From: an uncultured Muribaculaceae bacterium
GTDB taxonomy: Bacteria > Bacteroidota > Bacteroidia > Bacteroidales > Muribaculaceae
NCBI GenBank assembly: GCA_910579995.1
Contig: CAJTWH010000019.1
Coordinates: forward strand, 1-64,000
Reading direction: 5' to 3'
Length of the DNA stretch: 64,000 nt
In this document: in pieces, positions 32,608 to 40,113 of the stretch
Position numbering within the stretch: the first letter of the stretch is position 1
Layout: each line of letters begins with the position of its first letter
Notes under the pieces: model-generated
Seen by the model: only the letters and a program-made list of their open reading frames with translations
Told to the model about the DNA's origin: nothing
Databases searched by the model: none
Made by a program: the position numbers and the translations under genes

Positions 32608-33633
32608 TCAATCCTTAGCCTTGATTGTTTTTTGCAGTTGACGTATCAATACTTCTTTTGAGGGGAGTTCTGTAAAGTATTGTGCCACTTTTATTCCTGT
32701 TGAATCAAGTTGAAGTAGTTCTATTTGCTCGTTGCTTCCTTCTGTGCAAAGTATCAGTCCGAGAGGAGTGTGTTCTCCCGGCTGCATTTCGTATCGTTCA
32801 AGCCAACGTAGATATAGCTCCATTTGACCTTTATATTGTGCTTTGAACCGTCCCAGTTTAAGTTCCACAGCGATGAGCCGTCGTAATTTCCTATGGAAGA
32901 AAAGAAGATCGAGATGAAAATCTTCGCCATCAATAATCATTCTTTTTTGTCGTGCTACAAATGTAAACCCATCGCCGAGTTCAAGCAGAAATTGCTCAAG
33001 GTGTGATATCAAGGTGTTTTCGAGTGACTCTTCACTGTAAATTCCTTTGAGCCCTGTAAATTCTAAGAAGTACGGGCTTTTGAATACCATATCCGGTGAG
33101 AGTTTTCGGTCATTTCGAAGTTCGGCAAGTTCTGCCCGAATCAGTTCTTCGGGTTTGTCACTAAGAGCTGTACGCTCAAAAAGCATGCTGTCAATTTTAG
33201 ACCGTAAGACTCTGATTCCCCACCGTTCTTCGGCTGCCATGGATAAATAGAATTCTCTCTGTAATTCATTTTTAAGTGGAAGAATTTCTACAAAGTGCGA
33301 CCAAGACAATTGTGTAGACAATGTCGACACAATATTAATATCTGGGAATAATGTTGCAAATTGCATCATCCTGCGTAGATTCCTCTCTGAATACTCTTGT
33401 CCACCATATTCATTCTGTAATTGTGTAGACAGTGTCGACACAATTTTTTTACCATATTCAGCTCTTTGGTTACCAAGGATTTCACGGTTTATTCTTTCGC
33501 CAATATGCCAATAGAGAGTTGTTACACTCATGCTGGCAAATGAGGCAAGTTGTTGTCTCGTTTCGAGTATAAGTTGTCGGATATCTGTTATGAGATTCTC
33601 ACTTTGGCCTATAATATGCTCGGGAACTTTCAT
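32608..33633 (-). CDS. DUF1016 (YhcG-type) PDDEXK nuclease-like protein
   Basis: This 341-residue protein has the DUF1016 N-terminal helical domain (about 15-170, SVTTLYWHIGERINREIL and LSWSHFVEILPL) and a PDDEXK-type nuclease core (about 215-330) with GEDFHLDLLFFHRKLRRLIAVELKLG, giving the D...ExK catalytic set. Relatives are found in restriction loci and as solitary genes; activity on DNA is inferred from the fold. It is AT-rich and lies between two copies of a roughly 98-base direct repeat that carry the same promoter, which suggests it was inserted as a cassette. Two near-identical 27-base palindromic segments lie inside the gene (33307-33333 and 33419-33445). Confidence 0.9.
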   Translation of the reverse strand: MKVPEHIIGQSENLITDIRQLILETRQQLASFASMSVTTLYWHIGERINREILGNQRAEYGKKIVSTLSTQLQNEYGGQEYSERNLRRMMQFATLFPDINIVSTLSTQLSWSHFVEILPLKNELQREFYLSMAAEERWGIRVLRSKIDSMLFERTALSDKPEELIRAELAELRNDRKLSPDMVFKSPYFLEFTGLKGIYSEESLENTLISHLEQFLLELGDGFTFVARQKRMIIDGEDFHLDLLFFHRKLRRLIAVELKLGRFKAQYKGQMELYLRWLERYEMQPGEHTPLGLILCTEGSNEQIELLQLDSTGIKVAQYFTELPSKEVLIRQLQKTIKAKD

Positions 33634-33651
33634 TTATTAATATCTTTAGAA

Positions 33652-33750
33652 CCACAAAGATACGAATAAGTGAGAGCAATGCAAAATTTATTTTTCGTTG
33701 CCGAGCGGTAAGCGCGAGCTGCGCTTGCGCCGGCAACGAAAAAGCCCACC
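33652..33750. repeat. Promoter-plus-hairpin direct repeat, copy 2 (DUF1016 side)
   Basis: It carries the minus-strand promoter TATCTTTG (33655-33662) and TTTG (33682-33685), 19 bases apart, and the same upstream hairpin as copy 1 with a slightly changed loop. It ends in AAAAAGCCCACC, which also ends copy 1. Confidence 0.8.
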
Positions 33751-33766
33751 AACCACACACCACCAA

Positions 33767-34003
33767 CTACTGCTTGGCGTAGCTCAGGACGGTGGGGGAT
33801 TCGACGTCGACGCCGTACTGGGCGGCGCGGGCGAGGATGGCGCGGGCGAGGCGCGGTTTGAGTTCTTCGGGACAATAGCGGAAATATGCCTCTGCGGCGC
33901 GCACATGGGCGGCGTCGGGCATGGGATATTCGCGGCGTTCGGGAAGCCCGAATACTGAGTCGGGCAATTCTTTTTTTTCTTCGTAGCTTAGTCGGTCTGT
34001 CAT
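33767..34003 (-). CDS. Small DUF6582-like protein
   Basis: This 78-residue acidic protein reads KKELPDSVFGLPERREYPMPDAAHVRAAEAYFRYCPEE and then a helical ARAILARAAQYGV end. The pattern F-G-L-P-E-x-R-x-Y-P-M-x-D-x-x-H-V is that of DUF6582-like segments found in phage head-maturation proteases and as free-standing small proteins. No phage genes are nearby, so this is a solitary copy of unknown role. It lies between repeat copy 2 and a family B palindrome. Confidence 0.65.
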   Translation of the reverse strand: MTDRLSYEEKKELPDSVFGLPERREYPMPDAAHVRAAEAYFRYCPEELKPRLARAILARAAQYGVDVESPTVLSYAKQ

Positions 34004-34029
34004 ATTTTCTTATTTTTTTTAGGTGTTAT

Positions 34030-34149
34030 TGGTTGGTGGTTGGTGGTTTGGGGTGAGTGGGCTGTGGGCAGCGAATTACTGACTGCAATCCGCAAAAGCT
34101 AACTCGCTGCCCACAGCCCACAAACCACCAACCACGCTCCACCAACCAA
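34030..34149. repeat. GTTGGTGG-type long inverted repeat (family B)
   Basis: A 120-base palindrome. Perfect 14-base inner arms GCTGTGGGCAGCGA (34061-34074) and TCGCTGCCCACAGC (34104-34117) are flanked by GGTTGGTGG and CCACCAACC outer arms. A short CCTTAGC/GCTAAGG-like hairpin follows near 34165-34180. No gene lies in 34004-34289. Confidence 0.75.
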
Positions 34150-34224
34150 TAATATTAACAAATCCTAAGCGGCTAAGGTTTTTTGTTAACAAAGTTCACT
34201 CTTATTTAATTAACAATAAAGAAG

Positions 34225-34255
34225 TTGGCACAGAGGAGTATTGGCATTATCTTTG
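34225..34255 (+). promoter_or_regulatory. Promoter of the HtrA-like protease
   Basis: TTGG at 34225-34228 and TATCTTTG at 34248-34255 with a 19-base spacer; the leader is about 30 bases. Confidence 0.65.
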
Positions 34256-34289
34256 CATACACATTTCTACAATCGCTAACAGAATATCT

Positions 34290-35726
34290 ATGAATAAATT
34301 CATCCTCTTTGCCGCAGCAGCGGCTATCTCTTTTGCTTCATGCACAGCTCAAGATACCTCGCGCATGATATCTCAAGACGATTTTATCCGCACCGCCGAG
34401 CAGACGGTCAACGGCGTTGTGTCGGTGAAAAGCTATGGCACACCGCGCTCTCAGCAGCAACAGCAGGGCTACGACGGCTATTCTTCTGACCCCTTGCTTG
34501 ATTTCTTCTTCGGGCGTCCGCAGCAGCGCCGTCAGCAACCCCGACAGCAGCCCCGCCAACAGCAGATTGGCCTCGGCTCGGGCGTCATAATCAGCGAAGA
34601 CGGCTATATCGTCACCAACAACCATGTCATTGCCGACGCCGAGCGCCTTGAGGTGACTCTCAACGACAACCGCAACTTCGCCGCCACAGTAGTGGGCAGC
34701 GACCCCAACACCGACCTCGCGCTTATCAAAATCGACGCTCCACAACTCCATGTAATACCGATGGGCAACAGCGAAGATCTCCGCGTGGGCGAGTGGGTGC
34801 TCGCCGTGGGCAATCCTTTCGGCTTCACCTCGTCGGTGACCTCGGGTATCGTCAGCGCCAAGGCCCGCAATATATCCTCAACTACCGGCATGCCCTCGTC
34901 AGGCGGCATAGAATCGTATATCCAGACCGACGCCGCCGTCAACCAAGGTAACTCGGGCGGCGCCCTCGTGAACCTCAAGGGTGAGCTTGTAGGCATAAAC
35001 ACGGCTATATATTCATCTACAGGCACTTACGCGGGCTGCTCTTTTGCCATACCTACATCGATAGTAGAGAAGGTAGTGGGCGATATCAAGGCTTACGGCA
35101 CCGTGCAGCGTGCTTATCTTGGCATACGCTTCGTGGAGCTCTCGCCCGAGCTCATCGCCGAGAAAAAGCTCACCGGTCCGACCTCGGGTATCTATGTGGC
35201 TGACATAGAGGAGCGGAGCGCTGCTATGGCGGCAGGTCTTACCGAAGGCGATATTATCACGTCGATCAACGGCAAGCCGACCCGCTCTACAGCCGAGCTT
35301 CAGGAGGTGATCACGCACTTCAGCCCCGGCGACACTGTGAATATCGAATACTACCGCGACGGCCGCGCATACAGCGTTGAGACCACCCTGCGCAACAACC
35401 GCGGCGGTGTAGCCCTCACCCGCTCGGGCGATGATTCCGACCTCGGCGCTAAGTTCTCGTCGCTATCAGAGGATACTGCACGCCGGCTTCAGGTGCGCGG
35501 CGGTGTGTCGGTGAATGATATCGTGGCCGACGGCAAGATGGCTTCTGCCGGCATACGCGAGGGATTTATCATCCTCGGTGTCAACGGCCAGCGTGTGAGC
35601 AAGCCCGAGCAGATCACTGCTATCGCCCGCGCCGTGACAGAGGCTGCCGGCGGCGACAAGGTGCTCTTCATCAGCGGCATTTATCCCACCGGCAAAGCCG
35701 CCTATTATGCGGTGGCTCTGGAGTAG
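34290..35726 (+). CDS. HtrA/Deg-family serine protease with two PDZ domains (lipoprotein)
   Basis: This 478-residue periplasmic protease handles misfolded envelope proteins. A lipobox (SFASC, Cys at about 18) suggests it is lipid-anchored. A glutamine-rich linker (about 50-95) precedes the trypsin-like domain with catalytic His in NNHVIAD, Asp in DPNTDLALIKID, and Ser in QGNSGGALVNL. Two PDZ domains follow (about 270-365 and 385-478). All catalytic residues are present. It may be stress-induced but no dedicated site was seen beyond the ordinary promoter. Confidence 0.94.
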   Translation: MNKFILFAAAAAISFASCTAQDTSRMISQDDFIRTAEQTVNGVVSVKSYGTPRSQQQQQGYDGYSSDPLLDFFFGRPQQRRQQPRQQPRQQQIGLGSGVIISEDGYIVTNNHVIADAERLEVTLNDNRNFAATVVGSDPNTDLALIKIDAPQLHVIPMGNSEDLRVGEWVLAVGNPFGFTSSVTSGIVSAKARNISSTTGMPSSGGIESYIQTDAAVNQGNSGGALVNLKGELVGINTAIYSSTGTYAGCSFAIPTSIVEKVVGDIKAYGTVQRAYLGIRFVELSPELIAEKKLTGPTSGIYVADIEERSAAMAAGLTEGDIITSINGKPTRSTAELQEVITHFSPGDTVNIEYYRDGRAYSVETTLRNNRGGVALTRSGDDSDLGAKFSSLSEDTARRLQVRGGVSVNDIVADGKMASAGIREGFIILGVNGQRVSKPEQITAIARAVTEAAGGDKVLFISGIYPTGKAAYYAVALE

Positions 35727-35782
35727 TTTTTTTTTTTAAGGACTTTAAGGTCATTAAGGACATTAAGGACATTAAGGTTTAA

Positions 35783-35840
35783 GGCAAAAAAGGCAAGGTA
35801 ATAGTTATTGAGATTCCACTATTATCTTGCCTTTTTTGCC
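35783..35840. terminator. Two-way terminator between the protease and the convergent membrane protein gene
   Basis: A 23-base stem (GGCAAAAAAGGCAAGGTAATAGT at 35783-35805 region with 35818-35840, one mismatch) with a 12-base loop. Upstream, at 35734-35780, are AAGG(T/A)CATT direct repeats like those at 16.58-16.62 kb. Confidence 0.8.
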
Positions 35841-35850
35841 TTCTTTGCCT

Positions 35851-36330
35851 TTAAGAAAGTACACGGTCAATCCGGTTGCCGGGGCGGATGTTGAGGCTGA
35901 ATGCTGCGTTGCGGCCTGTGGCCTCGCTTTTGTAGAGTATATGGTAGCGCTCGGAGGCGAGGCCGGTGATTGTGGCGTGCGCGCCGGTGGCTTCGACGCC
36001 CGTAGGACGGCCGTAAGTGAGCCTCTCTTCGATTGTAATGTCGAATCCGATAAAAGTTACGGCAAGAGAGTAAGCGCCGTTCTCAGCCACGTTTTCGAGG
36101 CCGAAACGATATATGGTGAGCGATAGGTCGTCGTTGACGATGGCCACTATGCCCGGCTGTGAGGGGGCGTCGTCGAAAGTGATCGTGCCTGCCACCAATT
36201 GCTGACGTGCCGCGCCGCGGCGCGAGGGCATGGCCGCCAATCCCACGATGGCGGCGGCGACGAACACCGTCAGTACATAAAATTCTACGGTCTGAAATAT
36301 CGAGAGTACTATCACAGCGCCTTCTTCCAT
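35851..36330 (-). CDS. Membrane-anchored protein of unknown family
   Basis: This 159-residue protein starts at 36330 (MEEGAVIVLSIF) and has one long hydrophobic helix near residues 5-35 (FYVLTVFVAAAIVGLAAM). The rest is a soluble beta-rich domain with TFDDAPSQPGIVAIVND and a GNRIDRVLS end. The upstream extension to 36372 lies inside the acetyltransferase gene and is proline-rich by frame, so I rejected it. It overlaps the acetyltransferase stop by 19 bases on the same strand, hence is probably co-expressed. I do not recognise the family. Confidence 0.65.
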   Translation of the reverse strand: MEEGAVIVLSIFQTVEFYVLTVFVAAAIVGLAAMPSRRGAARQQLVAGTITFDDAPSQPGIVAIVNDDLSLTIYRFGLENVAENGAYSLAVTFIGFDITIEERLTYGRPTGVEATGAHATITGLASERYHILYKSEATGRNAAFSLNIRPGNRIDRVLS

Positions 36331-37442
36331 GCGCGGCGGCGGCGGTGCTGGCGGCGCTCGAAATATTCCCATTGCTTCTGCACCGACTCATTGCCCTCGA
36401 GCTCAACGTTGCTCTCGGCGAACTTATAGCCGTGGGCGTTGTAGCGCGGGATAAGGTCGTTGAAGATGAGGGCGTTGACGCCTTTGCTTTGGTATTCGGG
36501 CTTTACGGCCACAAGGAGCAGGTCAACAACGTCGGTATGGCCCTTTATCGCCCTGAGGAGATGATACCACCCGAAGGGGAAGAGTTTGCCGCGGCTCTTG
36601 CGCAGTGCCTCCGACATCGACGGCATTGATATGCCGAGGGCGACGAGTTTCTCGTCTTTGTCTACGATAAGGGTGACGTCTTCGAGGCGCAGCACGCCGA
36701 TGTAGATGTTGATATAGTGCTCGATCTGTCGGTCGGTGAGAGGCACGAAGCCGTAGAGGTCGGCGTAGGCTTCATTGATGAGCTCGAAGATGGCGCGGCC
36801 GTATTCCTTACGGATTTTGCTGCGCGAGGTGAATTTCTTGACCGAGAGGCCGTATTTGCGCATTACAATCTCGCCAATGCGGGTGTGCTTCTCGGGTATA
36901 CTGTCGGGCACGGTAATGCGGTATTCCACCCAGTCGGCGTCTTTCTCGAAGCCGAGGCGCTCGAAATGGCGCACGTAGTAGGGGTAGTTGTAGATAGTAG
37001 CCATGGTGCCCATCTCATCGAAGCCTTCAATGAGCATGCCCTCCTGATCCAAGTCGGTAAATCCTACCGGGCCTACCATCTCAGTCATTCCGCGCTCACG
37101 TCCCCACTCGGCCACGGCGTCGATAAGACCGTCTACAACTTCTTCATTGTCAATGAAGTCCATAAAACCGAAGCGCATTTGTCGCTTGCCTGTCTTTTCG
37201 TTTGCCGCGCGGTTGATGATGGCGGTGATGGTGCCGACGGGCTCGCCATTGTCGAATGCCATGAACGACTGGGCCTCGCAGAAGTCAAATGCCGGGTTGC
37301 CCTCGGGTGTGAGAGTGGCGATCTGGTCGATTACCAGAGGAGGAACATAGCAGGCATTGTCGCGGTAGAGGTCAATGGGAAATTGAACATACTGGCTCAG
37401 CTGGTCGCGGTCGGTAGATATGGGGTGTACGTAGATTGACAT
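36312..37442 (-). CDS. GNAT-family N-acetyltransferase-like protein
   Basis: This 376-residue protein has two GNAT-like halves. The first (about 60-170) contains NGEPVGTITAIINRAANEKTGK and a MVGPVGFTDLDQEG segment; the second (about 215-345) has TLIVDKDEKLVALGISMPS and VKPEYQSKGVNALIFNDLIPRY, the acetyl-CoA-binding signature Q/RxxGxN/A. Such proteins are common in Bacteroidales and lack an assigned substrate. It starts an apparent two-gene unit with the small membrane protein and lies after the Lrp-pseudokinase pair, from which a family B palindrome separates it. Confidence 0.83.
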   Translation of the reverse strand: MSIYVHPISTDRDQLSQYVQFPIDLYRDNACYVPPLVIDQIATLTPEGNPAFDFCEAQSFMAFDNGEPVGTITAIINRAANEKTGKRQMRFGFMDFIDNEEVVDGLIDAVAEWGRERGMTEMVGPVGFTDLDQEGMLIEGFDEMGTMATIYNYPYYVRHFERLGFEKDADWVEYRITVPDSIPEKHTRIGEIVMRKYGLSVKKFTSRSKIRKEYGRAIFELINEAYADLYGFVPLTDRQIEHYINIYIGVLRLEDVTLIVDKDEKLVALGISMPSMSEALRKSRGKLFPFGWYHLLRAIKGHTDVVDLLLVAVKPEYQSKGVNALIFNDLIPRYNAHGYKFAESNVELEGNESVQKQWEYFERRQHRRRRAWKKAL

Positions 37443-37451
37443 TGTTCAAGA

Positions 37452-37571
37452 TTGGTGTGTGAATGGAGGGTTGGTGGGCAGTGGTTGGTGGGTTGTAGTT
37501 GGTGGGCAGTGAATTAGCTTTTGAGGATTGCAGTAAGTAACTCGCTGCCCACAGCCCACCAACCACAAACT
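37452..37571. repeat. GTTGGTGG-type long inverted repeat (family B)
   Basis: A 120-base palindrome with GTTGGTGGGCAGTGAATTA and TAACTCGCTGCCCACAGCC arms, between the pseudokinase stop and the GNAT start on the minus strand. Confidence 0.72.
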
Positions 37572-37577
37572 ATAAAC

Positions 37578-38345
37578 CTACAGTCCTCCAACCTGCGGGG
37601 GCAGGGGACGGTAGGGTGATATGAGCCATATCACCAGCAATATCATCAGGATTAGGAAGATGAATATTATTAGGTTGATAAGCGAGGATTTGCGTCCCTC
37701 AAGGGCGAGATGAACCTGCTGCATGTCGCGGAAGCGGCGGTCAGGGTTCTCGTCGGTACAGCGGCGCACCACGCGGCGCAGCACAGGGTCGCTGACATTG
37801 GAGGCTTTGAGAGCTTCGTCGAGCACCTTGCCATAGGCGTAGATGTCGTCGGCTATCGACTGGTGCGAGAGCGAGGGGCGCTGCTCGTAGCCCACGTCGA
37901 TGAGCTTGAGGTTGCCGATGTTCTCGGTGAAGATGATATTGTCGGGAGTGAGGGCGGGGTGGACGATGTGCTTGGTCTGTATATAGTCGAGGGCGTTGAC
38001 AAGCTGATGTCGCAGCTGCTCGATATGCTTGCGGGTGACGCGCTTCTCATTTATGAGTTTGCGCAGACTGTCGCCATATACATCGTCGGTGATAATGCAG
38101 CGGCCTACGCCCGGCACATCCTCGTAATCGTTGATCATCACGATATTCGGATGTGACAGACTGTAACGGACGTCGAACTCCTGCTCTATCATGGCTTGAT
38201 AGCGCGGGTCGTCGGCAAGTTCGGGACGGAGGGTCTTCATCATCACCCACTTGCCGAATTTCTTGGCAGTGTAGATATGATAGAACTCCTCATCCCATTC
38301 GGGCAGATGTTCGATTTCTGTCCACCGGGGTTGGTCGTCGCTCAT
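37578..38345 (-). CDS. Pseudokinase-like membrane protein
   Basis: This 255-residue protein has a protein-kinase fold (about 15-215) and a C-terminal transmembrane helix (about 221-243) followed by a short proline-rich tail. The ATP-lysine is kept (WVMMKTL) and so is the DFG aspartate (as LIDVGY), but the catalytic HRDLKPEN motif reads HPALTPDN: arginine, aspartate and lysine are all replaced. The glycine loop is also missing. By these criteria it should not phosphorylate efficiently and is probably a pseudokinase. It begins one base after the Lrp gene stop, so the two are co-expressed. Ligand or partner unknown. Confidence 0.85.
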   Translation of the reverse strand: MSDDQPRWTEIEHLPEWDEEFYHIYTAKKFGKWVMMKTLRPELADDPRYQAMIEQEFDVRYSLSHPNIVMINDYEDVPGVGRCIITDDVYGDSLRKLINEKRVTRKHIEQLRHQLVNALDYIQTKHIVHPALTPDNIIFTENIGNLKLIDVGYEQRPSLSHQSIADDIYAYGKVLDEALKASNVSDPVLRRVVRRCTDENPDRRFRDMQQVHLALEGRKSSLINLIIFIFLILMILLVIWLISPYRPLPPQVGGL

Positions 38346-38346
38346 A

Positions 38347-38823
38347 TTAATTCTCTTCGGGGTCGAGGTTTATAGGTATTTCTCGGGCAATCGACTGGTC
38401 GAGCGAGATGAGGGTCTCGGTGCCTGTTACGCCCGGAATCATCTGAATCTTCTTGTTGAGAAGCTCCATAAGGTGCTCATTGTCGCGTGCATAGAGCTTG
38501 ATGAGCATGGTGTAGGGGCCGGTGGTGAAGTGACATTCTACGATTTCGGGAATCTTCTCGAGCTCGGGTACGACCTCATTATACATGGCACCGCGCTCAA
38601 GGTTGACACCGATGTATGTGCAGGTGGCATAGCCCATGATTTTCTGATTCACATGGTAGCCCGAGCCTGTGATTACGTTGATGTCGATAAGGCGCTGAAG
38701 TCGTTGGTGGATGGCAGCTCGCGATACGCCGCAAACCACAGCTACGTCTTTAGAGGGTATGCGCGCATTGTGCATTACAATCTGAAGTATTCGTCGGTCG
38801 AGATTGTCGATTTTTTCACTCAT
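38347..38823 (-). CDS. Lrp/AsnC-family transcription regulator
   Basis: This 158-residue regulator has an N-terminal winged helix-turn-helix (about 5-50, LDRRILQIVMHNARIPSKDVAVVCGVSRAAIHQRLQRL) and a RAM effector domain (about 70-150) with a TTGPYTMLIKLYARD strand. Such proteins form ring-shaped oligomers and respond to amino acids. It is preceded by an excellent promoter and followed after one base by the pseudokinase gene, an unusual pairing. The ligand is unknown. Confidence 0.93.
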   Translation of the reverse strand: MSEKIDNLDRRILQIVMHNARIPSKDVAVVCGVSRAAIHQRLQRLIDINVITGSGYHVNQKIMGYATCTYIGVNLERGAMYNEVVPELEKIPEIVECHFTTGPYTMLIKLYARDNEHLMELLNKKIQMIPGVTGTETLISLDQSIAREIPINLDPEEN

Positions 38824-38846
38824 AGTATTGACTCTTAATTTTTCTG

Positions 38847-38878
38847 CAAAATTAGCAAAATTCTACAATTAGAGCAAA
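38847..38878 (-). promoter_or_regulatory. Promoter of the Lrp-pseudokinase operon
   Basis: Minus-strand TTTG (38875-38878) and TAATTTTG (38847-38854) with a 20-base spacer, 23 bases before the start codon. Confidence 0.78.
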
Positions 38879-38943
38879 TTTTAAGGCAAAATAAATCAAA
38901 AAAGTGTTGTAAAGCCTTATTTGTGCGCAATATGCCATGAATT

Positions 38944-39639
38944 CTATCTGTTCTGTGCAGCGAGGAGGCGCAGGAACGCCACCCCGTAGGGCACAAGAAG
39001 ATTGTGGCCGGCGTCGTTGAGGTGGGCAGTGTCGCGCACGCCTTTGTTCTGGAAGTAGAGGGCGCGGAAGGAGTCGTCGTTGACGCGGATACCTGAGGTG
39101 TAGGCCATGTCGAGGACGGGGAATGAGTGGCGGCTGCCGGCGGCCTTGAGTTCGGTTATGACCTCGGCGAACATGGGGCGGTCAACAGCCCACGGAGTCA
39201 CTATGCCCACGCGTGCGTTGGGATATTCGGCTGTGAGGCGGTCGCAGAGATAGTCAAGACTGTCGGTAAACTGTTTCCAGTCTTCGTCGGTCTTTATTTT
39301 TTCGGCGTCATTGTGGCCGGCGATGATGAGGATATAGTCGGCGTCGGGGGCAATCTGTCGGTAGCGCTGCGTCATCTGCTCGCCGAATCCCTCTTTTGTG
39401 CGGTCAAAGGCAATGCAGTTGCCGTTGCGTCCGAGGTTGTGGTAGCTCATGCCGAGTTTGGCTGCGGCCTTGGCATGCCATGTCTCCTCTTGGGGACAGC
39501 GGTGGTTGCGCACGTAGCTGTCGCCTATCACCCATAGCGATTTACCCGTGAGCAGCGAATCGTCGGCGCACTGAGCCGAAGCACACAATCCGCACAATAC
39601 AAGCAATATAATGAGATGAAATTTTACTGTGGTTTTCAT
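38944..39639 (-). CDS. SGNH/GDSL-family hydrolase (secreted)
   Basis: This 231-residue protein has a signal peptide ending near residue 22 (LCASAQ) and the four SGNH blocks: GDSY with nucleophile Ser41, GRNGN, IIAGHND, and DTAHLNDAGH with the catalytic Asp and His. Family members are esterases or acetyl/acyl carbohydrate deacylases in the periplasm or outside the cell. The substrate cannot be told from sequence; the block pattern suggests a polysaccharide or cell-wall ester. It carries a copy of the repeated promoter. Confidence 0.88.
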   Translation of the reverse strand: MKTTVKFHLIILLVLCGLCASAQCADDSLLTGKSLWVIGDSYVRNHRCPQEETWHAKAAAKLGMSYHNLGRNGNCIAFDRTKEGFGEQMTQRYRQIAPDADYILIIAGHNDAEKIKTDEDWKQFTDSLDYLCDRLTAEYPNARVGIVTPWAVDRPMFAEVITELKAAGSRHSFPVLDMAYTSGIRVNDDSFRALYFQNKGVRDTAHLNDAGHNLLVPYGVAFLRLLAAQNR

Positions 39640-39671
39640 ATAATAGGAATTTAAGATTTCGGAAAATTATG

Positions 39672-39702
39672 CAAAGATACTAATAAGCGAGGGCAAACCA
39701 AA
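39672..39702 (-). promoter_or_regulatory. Promoter of the SGNH hydrolase (repeated promoter, copy 4)
   Basis: Minus-strand TTTG (39699-39702) and TATCTTTG (39672-39679) with a 19-base spacer; the flanking AAATAAATTTTG and CTTATTA(G)TATCTTTG match the other three copies. Confidence 0.7.
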
Positions 39703-39737
39703 ATTTATTTGGTTCGGGCATGTGTTTTTGAAAATCT

Positions 39738-39809
39738 GCGTTCTGCGAACGCCCGTTGAGCTTCACCCGCATAAGACAACGCGCACACTTGATGGTGTTC
39801 GCAGAACGC
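39738..39809. repeat. GCGTTCTGCGAACGC palindromes
   Basis: Two copies: a perfect one at 39738-39752 and an inverted, one-base-changed one at 39795-39809. They precede the 202-base array that begins at 39818. Confidence 0.7.
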
Positions 39810-39817
39810 TGATTATT

Positions 39818-40019
39818 AGTAACCCCATACGCCGTAGCTTGCGGAGGCGTGTGGGGTTAGGAAGAGAAAAACCACGATGGCGTTCGCAGAACGCCGATTA
39901 TACCGGAAGTAATTTCGGCGTCTTCACAGACGCCCTACGACCGGTGCAGACGCCCACCCCGCATACCTCCGCAAGCTACGGTATACGGGGTTATGGGTTA
40001 ATCTGCGTTCTGCGAACGC
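39818..40019. repeat. Hairpin array, copy A of a duplicated 202-base element
   Basis: In order: a hairpin AACCCCATACGCC/GGCGTGTGGGGTT (39820-39857), a GAAGAGAAAAACCAC spacer, GCGTTCGCAGAACGC (39880-39894), GGCGTCTTCACAGACGCC, a CCCCGCATACC/GGTATACGGGG hairpin (39957-39990) and GCGTTCTGCGAACGC (40005-40019). It is nearly identical to 45154-45354, in the same orientation. No gene lies in 39640-40113. Confidence 0.85.
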
Positions 40020-40113
40020 CAAAGTGTGCGCACCATCCGAATCTTTAATTAATAAATAATCCGCAATTCCAGTCAAGGAATTGCGGATTATTTATTTCAA
40101 TGATTGTGGGAGT

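Noticed and set aside
39722..40048. 108-residue frame across the hairpin repeats
   Set aside because: It is made of palindromic repeat DNA and the homologous array at 45154 does not keep it as a protein.
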